This document shows positions 23,325-34,681 of a stretch of 64,000 nt of DNA, one piece after another. The notes beneath the pieces were generated by a model. That model saw only the letters and a program-made list of their open reading frames with translations. It searched no databases and had not been told where the DNA came from. The position numbers were made by a program, and so were the translations under genes. The stretch lies in the NCBI GenBank assembly GCA_023101885.1, contig JALPQD010000401.1, positions 1,860,001 to 1,924,000 of the forward strand, in the 5' to 3' direction. Origin of the DNA: Typhlomys cinereus. Taxonomy: Eukaryota; Chordata; Mammalia; Rodentia; Platacanthomyidae. Numbering within the stretch: the first letter of the stretch is position 1; every line of letters begins with the position of its first letter.

Positions 23325-23563
23325 AAGAGGGGGGGGGAGTGAAGGAAGGGAAGGGAAGAGGAGGGGAGGGAAGGGGGGAAGTGAAGGGAAGGAGGAGGGA
23401 TGGAAGGAAGGAAGGAAGGAAGGAAGGAAGGAAGGAAGGAAGGAAAGGAGGGGGAAGGAGGGGGACAAGGGGGGAGGTAGGGAAGGAAAAAGGAAGGGAA
23501 GAAGGGAGGGAGGGAGGGGAGAGAGAGAGAGAAAAGAGAAGAGGGGAGGGGAGGGGAGAGAGG
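23325..23563. repeat. Polypurine tract with (GGAA)n core
   Basis: About 240 bp of almost pure purine on the plus strand, with perfect (GAAG)n at about 23403-23447 and GGGA/GAGA derivatives around it. Confidence 0.95.
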
Positions 23564-23579
23564 CAGGCTCCACACCTCC

Positions 23580-23812
23580 ATGAGGGACTCCACTGATATA
23601 ATTCATGCTCCAGTAAGCATTAAGAAAAATGTCATCAAAAGTAACCATGATAAAATTCAGTGGGTCACTCATGCAAAAAGGCAAGGAGGGAGGCTGGTAG
23701 GGAAGAAGAGGTGCAATGGGAGAAAGAAGGGAGGTGGGATTAGGGATTAAGGTGTGAAAAATATCATAAATTCAATATACTCATGTGTAAGACTAAAAAA
23801 TGAAAAAGTCTA
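23580..23812 (+). mobile_element. Probable L1 3' end fragment
   Basis: A purine-rich stretch (gggaagaagaggtgcaatgg, then gaagggaggtgggattaggg) and a following atatactcatgtgtaagact resemble the 3' end of old rodent L1 families. The preceding polypurine tract may belong to the same element. Confidence 0.45.
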
Positions 23813-23858
23813 TGAAAAGAAAAAGAAAGGTAGAAAAAGAGAAGAAAGACAAAGAAAG

Positions 23859-23889
<31 letters not shown>

Positions 23890-23891
23890 AA

Positions 23892-23935
<44 letters not shown>

Positions 23936-23941
23936 AAAAAG
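23813..23941. repeat. (GAAA)n microsatellite
   Basis: Tetranucleotide tract with a few AAAAA and GAAG interruptions. It is only 250 bp from the previous polypurine tract. Confidence 0.95.
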
Positions 23942-24534
23942 ACCAAATAGATGATGGAGACCAGTGTTCTTGAAGTCACACACTCACTCCAAAAACAAAT
24001 GTCCTAAGTCTTGAAAACATGTGTTAGAAAGAGAGTGACTGACAGGAGTCAGAAGCCAACTAATTTCCATTATTGCAAGTGTCCTGTCTGCAGACTAGGG
24101 ATACAGCACAGCACAAACACATCTGCACAGCCCACCGGTGAGGGCAGGAAGAACACAAAGCTTGCAGCATCTGCTTGCAGCCAGTGAGAAGCCGACTCCC
24201 TCGCGGCCCCTCTGACTGCCCAGGGGACCTCAGGAAAGGGTCTTCATTTCAGGTCATCACTTTCTCCATGTGATATGACACTACACCCCCATTCTGGGCG
24301 GCACTGTGACAGCAGAGAAGGTAGCTCGTGCAAGACAGTCAGAACGGGACCCAGGACAGCATGGGCATTTGGAGAAGGAAGTTACTTATAACCTCACCAC
24401 AGTGACCTCCCGGGCTCCTTGTGGTCAGGGAGGGGAAAAAATGTTGGTCTCCAAGAAGAAAGAACACTTGGTTGGCCCCAACCCATGGTGCTCAAAGTAG
24501 ACACAAAGCCAGAAGTGGTGTCCATTAAAAAATT
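23942..24534. other. Intergenic, just past the IRF2 3' end
   Basis: No repeat or gene is recognised. This stretch could include more IRF2 3' UTR if a more distal poly(A) site is used. Confidence 0.4.
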
Positions 24535-24554
24535 TTAACTATATACCATATTCA

Positions 24555-24560
24555 TTTATT
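24555..24560 (-). promoter_or_regulatory. Candidate IRF2 polyadenylation signal (AATAAA)
   Basis: The plus strand tttatt reads AATAAA on the gene strand, about 1 kb past the stop. A second candidate at 24733-24738 is equally canonical. I cannot tell which is used. Confidence 0.4.
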
Positions 24561-25169
24561 ATCAATCCACAGGATAATTTCATTGCTACATGAGCTCATA
24601 AAAGTTTTTTTCTTCACCTTTACAAAATTAAAAAAAAAATGTGCCACAAGGGTGTAATAACAACTGCTGATAAACAAGAAAAGGAATCTTAAAATTATAA
24701 ATTTGCTGTAGAAAAGATAAAAAACAATTATATTTTATTTAGAATTTTACCTTGAATAAAATATTCCCCTGTATAAAAAATAAAAAAGCTTGCTCTGGTT
24801 AGAATTAGAGTATTTTCGTCTTCAAATCTGGGAATTTGCATAATATTTCCATGATAGTTTTCCTTTGTACCGCGTGGCATTCAAGCATAGCAGATTAGAA
24901 AGATTTTTTTTTTCAAGCAGTCTTAAAATGGGACATCTGTGGAGAAGTTCATGTTCCTCTTCTCCTCCTCCAGGATGTGGAACACTGCCTTTGAAGGGAG
25001 GAAAAGGAGGCAGGGGACTCGGTAGGGTGGGTTCGGGTGGGAGGAGATGGGAGGTCGTGGGCAGAGAAGGGGCTCGAATGTGCTATGAAGTAGAGCAAGA
25101 TCGCGAGGCCTATCGTAAGTGCTCGAAGGTAAGGTGCAGAAGCAGACCGCAATGTTGCTAGTGCCGTCC

Positions 25170-25177
25170 TATGTACA
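25170..25177 (-). promoter_or_regulatory. Pumilio-type site TGTACATA in the IRF2 3' UTR
   Basis: The minus strand reads TGTACATA, an exact fit to the Pumilio recognition element UGUANAUA. It lies in the part of the 3' UTR that looks conserved. Binding is an inference from the motif. Confidence 0.5.
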
Positions 25178-25546
25178 TATTCACAAGAATAAAAAATTCC
25201 AGCTACTTCACATTTTCTCGTCCATTCCGAGGCATCCACTCCACCATGCTGGCCTTGACCGTAGGCAATGCCGCGCCCCCGCCGCCCGTGTGGCTGTTGG
25301 TCCTTGAACTTGAGGGAGTCGCCTTGGGAGATCCGGCGGTTTCGAGAGATACTCGGTTACCCAGAGGCTGGAGTCCTGAGTTAAAGAGAAGCTCCAGCAC
25401 TGGAGGCGGACAGCACTCGATGCGCTATGGTCGAGGCTTCTTCCCTTGGATTTGTCTACACTAGGTATCAGAGAGAAAAATAAAATACAAACAAACAACA
25501 ACACAAAGCGGAGAAATCCCAACCACCACCAGGGAGAGTCAACGGC

Positions 25547-25855
25547 TTAACAGCTCTTGACTCGGGCCTGGGTGATATCAGAGGTCTTCTTGATCACACT
25601 GGCCCTGGTCTCCCGGTCCGGTCGACTACTGCTTGGTGTGGGGGTCACAGAGGTGGGGAGGGCGAGGTCTGTAAACGGGGGCCAGGAGCTGCTATAAGGC
25701 ACCGGACTGCTCTCCTCCTTGATGGTGACCTGCAGGTCGGGCTTGTTGGAAGTGACGAAGGTGGCCATGCTGGGCAGCAGGTAGGTGTCTCGAGTCCCCA
25801 TGTTGCTGAGGTACTGTTTGCCTTCAATGTTCCTCTTCCTCCAGTGTGGTCTCCC
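25547..25855 (-). CDS. IRF2: IRF2 exon 9, coding part (C-terminus and stop)
   Basis: Encodes residues 248-349, starting GRPHWRKRN and ending ITQARVKSC, then TAA (25547-25549). The acceptor is gaaag|GGGAG on the minus strand. This is the C-terminal repression region. It holds the sumoylation-type motif IKEE around Lys293 and the conserved [15 protein letters not shown] segment. The stretch [16 protein letters not shown] resembles the mouse protein more than the human one. The exon continues into the 3' UTR. Confidence 0.97.
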   Translation of the reverse strand, partial: GRPHWRKRNIEGKQYLSNMGTRDTYLLPSMATFVTSNKPDLQVTIKEESSPVPYSSSWPPFTDLALPTSVTPTPSSSRPDRETRASVIKKTSDITQARVKSC

Positions 25856-28800
25856 CTTTCAGAGAAAATAATTAAGACATAGGATCTTTTCCTTCTATTG
25901 AATTTTTTTTAAAGTCACTGTGCTCATCTGCGGGTGTTGGAACTAAACTTTCAATTAAGAATTATGCCATGAATGAGACTTAGCAACTCTAAATCCCTCA
26001 GCTGAAATGCACATCTCAATATTCACACCCTAAATGATGGCTTCTCTTCTTTTTAAAGTCAGTTGCCATTTTCAAGCTCCCATATCTGCCTGAGACTGTA
26101 AGACAAAGGCAGAAAACAAGGTTCCAACTTGGCTTTCAGCTCCTATGCCCAGGCTGGAACATGGATAGATTTCTAATAGTGATGGATGTCCTGACTGGAT
26201 CTTTGAGTCACCCTGAGTTTTCAGACAAGGAGAGTAAGAGGCTTAGGAACATGCAGTGAACAGTCTTTATTGTTTTTAAATGGGTGCAGCTCAGATCTAT
26301 GTTATATAAAGCTGTCCTCCAGAGCAGCCACACAGAAAAGAAGCTAGATTTCTGATCTTGAAGGAACCAGCTCAGGACACATGCAGGTCAGGATACCTAC
26401 AGTCGTCTCAGAATTCCCCCACTTTCCTTGGAAGTGTTGAGCACATTAGAAAAAAATCAAGATCCAAACAACTAGCTACTCTGTCTCACTCACACCCTCT
26501 TTTTTCTTCCCGCCAACATTACAGTCATTTCCTGCCATTGTGGGAGCCTGAGGCTGAGCTGGCTTCAGAGGGAAGCTGGGAGTCACAGGCAGGCAGACAG
26601 GGAATGGAGACTGGACAGCCCCGGCTCCCACTGCGAGGAGAATCATCTGTACGTGGAGCTCACTTTGTTCAGCTCTGTCTGAGGCTTACTTGTAGTCTGC
26701 TTCCAGCCAGGCAGGACATTCTATTTCTGCTAGTGAATCAGGATGTTTACAGAGATAAGAATATCAACACTTCCTGGCCCGGCCTCAGCTTTCTCTTCCT
26801 GCCTTCTCTACCTCTCTTTCAGAGGGCAACATCTTATTTCCCTTCCTCCCATTCAATGCTCAAGACCGAATTTTCTGATTCGAAATCGGGAAGCAAGGTA
26901 ATTTTTCTGTTATGTAGACCTCACAACTCAGACAGCAGCACTGGCAACAACGAATCCTAAAGTAAAACTCATGATCCAAAACAAAGGGCTCCCGGAAAGC
27001 TGGCACCGGAAACTAGCTTACCTCGGCGCTCTCCTCATCACTGGGCACGCTGTCGGTAGTTTCACTTTCTGTTCAAAAAAGACAAACACGCAAACATCAT
27101 TCTTGTCTGTTGCTCAAGCCAAGCCGAGGCTCAGGCAGCATGCAGCAGAGAGACACCCGCCCTGGAGGAAGGAGAAGCTACACACGGTCCTTCCCCCTCT
27201 TCGCACATCACACACTTGCATGTGCAAGAGCTGGAGTGAGTCTTAATTCTCTGCTCTCCAGCTTCAGAGCTGAAGGGAGCTGCGTGGGTGCTGAGCCTTC
27301 AGTGCCCGCTCCTCCCTGCCGCTCCATCCTGTGTGAAGCACACTGTCCTCTTCTAGTCCTGTCAGTTCTCACATGGAATTCCAACTCCAAGGGACATTTT
27401 CCAAGTCTCTTTAGATCGCTCCCGTTGTACTCAGATCTGCATCTCCTTCCTGTTTTCTTGGTGATTCTACCTCAGATTTGTAGAGTTGCATCTTCCCACC
27501 TAAAGGTAGGCAGATTCTAGCGTCGTCCCAAGACCCTCACCTGGCGTTTGGCTTCTTTGGGACCATTCACCCCCTCCTCTAGTACAGGGACTGTGACTTG
27601 CTTTCAGTTAATGAAATCCAGGGAAAGTGACGGGATGTAACTGTCACATGTCCAGGATGATGTACCGTAGGATGCAACCTGTCTTTTAAGCAAGATTCTT
27701 TCGTTTGGTGTTCACGTTAGGAATGTCTGCGTGACAAAGTTAAACTAACAGCTGCTTCCAGGAAAAAGCCAGCAAGGATCTCTGTTAGACAAGCTGTGCG
27801 GATTTAAATTCTGAGCAAAGTCACGTGAGCCAGGGGTTCAGCTGCAGCTCTAGAAACAGCTGCATGGTAGGTTAGCTGGACTCTGCTACAAAGGATCTGG
27901 CTAAGCCATTCCTGGACCCTTAACACACAGAAACTGTACGATGATGACTGGGTATTGTGTCCAGCCATTAAGTTTATGACCATACTGTTACACGGCAATA
28001 GACTACTAATCAGTTACCGTCCTGATTCCACCTGCCAGTTGTGAGAGAGGGAGCAAATTTCACAACCACAGTGAATTAGTGTTTTCTCCTCTGAAGAAAC
28101 AGGGATGCTACCTGCCTTCCAAAGAGGATTATGTGAGGAGTAAGGGAGAGGGTTTTGAAGAGGCCCAGCCTAGTGCTAGCACACAGTGCATGCAAAGCAA
28201 CGTTAGATTTGTCCAGCAGGCTGGATTCAGAATCCAATTTAATAACTGGCGGTCACACGCCATCCGTGTACACAATAAGTTTTACTAAATGAAAATCACT
28301 GGTAAGCAATTTTCAGCACTCACTGCTATTGCAAAAGTAAACGTAAAGAGGGTAGAAGTTCCAGAACATTCAGATTACTATAGACCATTTTGTGTGAGTC
28401 ATTTTTGTTTGATAGACACATCTTAAAGAGAAACTGTAACAGAAACATTTGTGGAGAGCTATGGCATGTCTGGTCTTTGTAGACAGTGCTGTTTAGCCTT
28501 CACATGAATCCCAAGTCAGAGAGCATCCATTGTGCTCTGCCAGTAAGGAGAAAGGGGGGTACATTCTCTAGAGCTTTTTACCCTCTTCTGCCTAGCCCCT
28601 GCTGAGGGACTGACTTCCAGTATCATGCCGACCTGAACGGAAGAAGCACACCAGCCACAGTACTAGCATAGACCAGACTCTACAATCAACGAACAGACAT
28701 GACCATGTCGTCTGTGCAATGCGTAAGCAGACAGCAAGTACGTGCGCCATGTATCCCACCCAGGACTGTCCCGTGTTTCTCAGCCACTGTTCTCTAGGGA

Positions 28801-31800
28801 CCTCACACCTTCCTGGGTGGTTGCTACAGGCTGACCACAAGCAGCTCGGAACTCCTCCAACTCAGCATGTTTTCCCACAGCATCCGCAGATGGAGGCCAC
28901 AGGTGTCCAGAGAAGTCCTAGATCTCAGCTGACAACGGGAGCTATGAAGGCCCTAACAGGCATGAGAAATCTTCCCAGACAGAAATAAAGAAAGCAAAGC
29001 TCTTCCTTCTCAACAGAGGCCACGCCAGCTCAGCCTTCTGAGGCAGCAGGAGGTAGGACTGTCACTCCCAAGGAAAAAGGAGGGACAGAGATGTTGAGAA
29101 ACTTGCCAAAGTCACGGACTGAGTCGGCACAGGAGAGAATACAAAACTGCACTTGTGACTGCGGAAACCCAAACAGAACACAGGCTGCAATCCTATGGAG
29201 AAACTTTAAGATCCCCTTTCCATTTCATGGTTAGCTTCGTTTGTGCCCTGCAGCCAAAGTTTCTCTTCCTTCCACATGACCACACCCCTTCCATTCCTAA
29301 TGACCCTCCATAAATATCATGGTCTCTTGCACCTTTTCCCTTCAAGTAAAAGTAAATAAGCAAAGCCGGCAGGCATGCTTTGGAAAGTGGGAGGTTAGGC
29401 AAAGAACTGTGGACAGCAAGCCCAAATCACACCTGGGCTGACTCCTTGGTAAGGATTTGCATGGACCTTGAAGGGTATGGAACTTAGAGTATCTAGCATG
29501 CAAGTATGGAATATTCAACTTCAGGAAAATAAAAGTAGTGGCTGAGACGAGATACCTATGTCCTGTACTTAACGTTTTCAGCTGATACAAATGCCAGCTG
29601 AACAGTATCCCTTATAAATTAATCAAGTGCATCTGGAGAAAACTCTCCGCTTCAACAATGGAGTGACAGAGGTTGGACATTAAATGTCTCCCAAAGGCTC
29701 AAAGACTTAAAGCCTGACTTCCAAGCAGAGGCGCTGCTGGGGACATTTTGACTGCCAGCTTCTTCCTGTCTTTCTTCCCACTTCCCAGCCATTGTGACAG
29801 GAATGGCTTTGTTCCACGGCGTGTTCCCAGCCAGGATGCCAGGTCTTATCACAGCCCCAAAAAGGCATAAACCAAAGGCTCTGAGACTTCCAACCAAGAT
29901 AATCCTTTATCTCCTTTTAAGTTTTTTGTCCCCAATATTTTATCACAGCCATTCAAGTCATCCTGAAACACTGGTTCCTGACTTTTATTCTTAAAAAAAA
30001 AAAAAAAAAAAAAAGCCTTGAATGCCTTCAGTTAGAAGTTGATGATTCCTGAGTGCCTGTCATATGAACTCCCTTTTCAGATGAATGGTGCTTCTCAGTT
30101 ATTCCTAAATGGCTGACTCGAATCCCTGCTAATGTTCTTTTTTTATACTCTACCATAACTATTTCCAAACTGAGTTCTTATGTGACAAATACTGCTTCCA
30201 GAGCAATATTGTTGCCAAAATGTCAATGTGAATTATTTCATTTCCCCTTTTTGTTACTTGGATCTTTCTAAACTAACTTCTAATACAATGGGATAAAGAC
30301 TATTAAAGCTGTTTTATAAATATGGTCAGAACAAGCTGACAATATTCACAAAGAAGTAGCAAGTACACAAATAACTCGGCCTTTCTGTTTTCCTGCAAGC
30401 AGCTAGGATAAGAGGAAAGGAAATGTTTTGGATTTGGATAGGATGATCTCAAGGGATCTTCCAGAGCAATTTGGGGATCATATCAGTCCTGAGGTTCACG
30501 GTCCATTTTGACCCAATTTTTAACATCTCTGCCAGAGACTAAACATTGCCAAATGACCCCAGGAACATTATGGGGCGGGAGAGGATATATTTTATGTAAT
30601 GTATTTTGTATTACAGGATATCTGATATGTTTTCTGGAAGACTGTCAGTCAACAAAGTAAGATTGGCACTTACTGCTTTTCATGAATAATTTCCTCAATT
30701 GCTTTTACTAGAAGATGTAATGGAAGAGCCGTTCTAATTGGTCTTTTCAGTCTTAAGCCAGTGTGTCTTTGCCCCATCCACAACACACAAGCTTCATGGG
30801 GTTTCCAAAAGAACTGCATCTCTGAGGACTGTGATCTTCACAACCTACTCTTTTGATTATAACCAGAATTACATTAATCTTGATTACTTCTTTGCATTAT
30901 GCTTTCCTATTCAAATCTGTTCTCCGCCCTCTTTCTCCTGAAATATCATTATGTTTTTTGTTTACTAAGTCATAGACAATCTAGTCAAATCCTAGAACAC
31001 AAAGAAGGCTAAGAGCTACTTCATGGTATACCTTTAAAAACCTGATGAGGACTAGAAACAAAGGTCAGTGGTAGACTGCTTACTTGCTTGAATGAATGAA
31101 TAACACAATTAATGAAGTTGACTATCCCTAGAATTTCTCCCCGATGAGGTCTTTAATGCATCCCTCTTCAATATGAAAATTTTATAAATAAAATTATAGA
31201 ATTGAATATTGTCTTAAAGCCAACACAGACATTTCTAATCAGAAAAAAACTATTTCTTTCTCACCAAGATACAGAGAAGGCAGACTTGAAAACTGAATAT
31301 GGGATTGTATTTCAATGATTGGTAGAGGGGAAAATTACCAAACAACAGCCTCCAAATAGTAGTTTCTTATACAAATGAATGAAAGTGGTTGGAATTCACT
31401 TGAATTAGCTGTCAAGAAGCAGTCAAAGAGCCTATTCTATTGAGGATCATAAAATTTAAAAAGGTGACTACAGAGAGCTTCAAAATGTTACAAAATCCTA
31501 ACTTGAAAGACATGAACTGGCCACGGTCAGTGACGGATGCACTGCATGCGTGTCTGTGAGCCTAGAAAAGGAAAAGCAACAGAGTATTTGGGCTCCAACC
31601 AAAAAGCCTCCCTCGGCAAGACTCTGGAGAATTCGCACAATGAAAACAATGGAAAGAACCAAAGGCCAGACTAGAAGGCCAGGCTCCAGCAAAACCTCCT
31701 GCTGCCAGCCATCCAGGCATGGAAATCCTTCTTTTGAAATCTATGCAAATGCCCCACAAAGGGTAATGAAATTTTCATTTTTCTCTGCATGGATCAGCTG

Positions 31801-34632
31801 TTTTAGGATTCTTTTACTGAAGTGAAATGCCACTGCTTGCAGAACAGCAAGGGAGGTCCTTCCAGAATCCCTAAGACTTCAGAAAAGTTTGGATCAACCC
31901 AGGTAGACGTGCAAGTCTACTACAAAGCTCCAGTCTCCTCCAGCTCCCCCATCCCCTACCCAGTGCAATAACGCTACAGTGAAATGAACTTAGTGAAAGC
32001 TGCAATATAAGCAAAACAGCATAGCGTTTAATGCTTGTTTTACATCTTTAATATCAATACTAAAAAGCATTGGTCCAAGTATTCTGCTCGGCCTCCCTGG
32101 TAGATCCTTTGAAAGTCAAGTGAGAGCATAGACGGTGGATTAGGTACAGCCCTGTGCCAGAATGGTTAAGAATGGGCCTTGCCATCATCAGCTACACAGG
32201 GAGGGATCCAATCTGTGCTACCAGTTCCTCAACTCTGGACAAAATGCTTTACCAACATCAGTCTTAGATTCTTCATTGTTTCAAGAGAGGAGAATAAATA
32301 GTTATTCTCTTAATAATTAAGCAAGTTAATCAAGACGAGTTATTGTAAGCACTTACCATAATTCCCAAGACACTACAAACATAACAACTGATATCATAGT
32401 TACCGAGAACAGGCAATGACCAGAATGACTCTAGCACATCCAGGAGTTCAAAATATGCCTGATAAATGAGTAACTGATGACAAGCTCATCCTGTTTGACA
32501 GACTGCAGGTTTCCTGTAGCTAAGCTTGGTTCCCCTATTCTTTTTATGCTCCTAACACAAAAGCAAGTTAGGGTGCATGTTAAATAAAGTAAGCTAGTCA
32601 TGAAAGGATGCATATTACATGATTCCGTTCTTAAAAAGCCTCTTAGAGCAGATAGAAAGATTGGTGGTTGTCAAGGCCTGGGTTGAGGAGAGGAAAAGGC
32701 AAGCTCCCATTTAGTAAATGCGACATTTCAGGGGGGGAAGGTGAAGAGCATTCTAGAGATGGATGCTGGAGACGATGGTGCACAACGCAGAGATACTTAA
32801 TGTTCACTTACAGATAGCAGATTGTATGTTCTTTTTATTTTGCCACAATTAGAAAACTAAATTAACAGAGAAGGCTGGGTGCAGGGAAGATGGTTCAGTT
32901 AATAAAGTACTGATGCAAGCAGAAGGACCTGAGTTTGGATCCCAACTTCCACATAAGAAGCAGTGAGATGTATCTCTGTGCTAGTTATAGTTGTCAACTT
33001 GACAACTGAACTGACTCTGAGCACACCTGTAAAGAAACCCTGAGTAAGCCTGCAGGAGACTGCCTAATAACTGTGGGAACACTCAGCCCATAATGATGGA
33101 CTATTCCCTGGGCAAGAGGATAAGGCGGAGGGCGCTAATGCAGTAGTTTGGCATACTTCGCATACTTGCTAAGACTCACGGTCTGGCAAGTGAGAGTTGC
33201 CTCTGTCTCAACAACTTCTATGTATGATATGGTGTAGTCAGTACCCTCGGCTCTTGTCAGTATGAACTCTCCTACCAAGCTGGACTACGAACTGTAGCAG
33301 AATTATAAGCAAGAATAAAACCCCTTGTTTACTTGAGCTGTTTGGTTGTGAATTTACTGGCACCATGAAGACACACTACACCAGTCTGTGATCTTAGCAC
33401 TGGGAGATAGAAACAGATCCCTGGAGCTCATTGACTCCAGGTTCACCATGAGAGCCTGTCTCAAAAAATAAGACAAAGAGACTTAGGAAGATACCTACGA
33501 TCGACCTGTGGTTTCCACACGCACATTTGCATGCACGTGAACATGTTCAAACACACACATCACACACAGAGAAAGTTGATATTTTAAGGACTATGAAGTT
33601 AACTTGGTAGCTTTGATGATTGAAAGAACTGGTGTCTGGATCAAGACTAGCTGCCACGCAATTCTGTATAGCTACTGGGGTGGCTTCCGCAGGATGTGAA
33701 GATTCCAGAAAGGAATCCCTGATCATTTGCTGGAGTTAACCACAGTTTCCCAAGTTAGGGCCTCTGTTTTTCACTTTTAATTTATATTTGTTTAATTTAA
33801 CTTATTATTATTGTAAATTTAAGCAATAATACTGACTCAGAATAAATTTCCTAATTATGATTGTGTTTCAATAACTCCAATGGAGACTATTGGGAAGGGA
33901 GTGTAAGATGATGTAATGCTAGGGAAGAAAGGAGTCATCGTTCTTTCAGTCTGCTTCTAATTCTGTGATTCTGTCTGGGCTAAATCCTGCAGTGAGGTGG
34001 CCATTCCCTGGGGAAGCAAAAATGGGCTCAGTCACCTGGCCCAGTTAAAAGCCGTGCTCAATAGGAAGAAAGGGAGAAAATATGTGGAGTCTACAAATAA
34101 TCCTGGAAGAATAGAATGGATCTAATTGTGACCTTGAGGCTGAATGTTGACCCAAACCTTCGCTGGCTCTCTTGTGACCTAGAGTGACTTTCGATTCCAA
34201 AAGTGGAGGAACTGGAAGATAGTTTCTCAATCTTAAATTAAAACATCCTGCTCCAAAATCCCGTTAACTTATGTAAATAAAATGATGAAATACTACCCTA
34301 GGAAATCTTGCTATTTGTTAATCATGAACTAACATGCTGTGGACAATGAGGGGGCGAAATCTTCTGAATGTGCCTTAGAGGTATCTGAGATGTTGGTCAT
34401 TAGATAAGAATAAGAGGGGCTGGAGAGATGGTTCAGGGGTTAAGAATCTGACTCACAGGCAGAAGGTCCTGAGTTTGGAGCCCAGGTCCCACATAAAAAT
34501 GCCAGGCAGAAACAGTGGCAACCTGTACTTCTGGCCCTGGGTAATCTCAGAGTGAAACAAAAAGGAGGTAGTAGCATCCAGGATGATCCTAAAGTCACCT
34601 TTAGTCTTCCACAGGGACATTCAGTGACTTCT

Positions 34633-34681
<49 letters not shown>

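Larger units (their letters stand above)
24535..25546 (-). other. IRF2: IRF2 3' UTR (approximate end)
   Basis: Runs left from the IRF2 stop codon. It is free of SINE and L1 sequence, unlike its surroundings. The part at about 25150-25330 matches the human IRF2 3' UTR as I remember it (for example ggaccaacagccacacgggc on the minus strand). AATAAA candidates on the minus strand lie at 24733-24738 and 24555-24560. The second would give a 3' UTR of about 1 kb, near the human length. The exact cleavage site is an inference. Confidence 0.65.

Noticed and set aside
23261..23684. Long minus-strand frames rich in Ser, Pro, Leu and Phe
   Set aside because: Translation of a polypurine/polypyrimidine microsatellite. 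The same applies to 23764-23979 and 58906-59408.
25171..25464. Overlapping frames on both strands near 25200-25500
   Set aside because: They lie in the IRF2 3' UTR. GC-rich composition keeps frames open, and there is no independent gene sign.
26358..26960. Plus-strand open frame of 200 codons inside IRF2 intron 8
   Set aside because: Antisense to the gene, with no recognisable motif and serine- and proline-rich chance composition. It would need independent transcript evidence.
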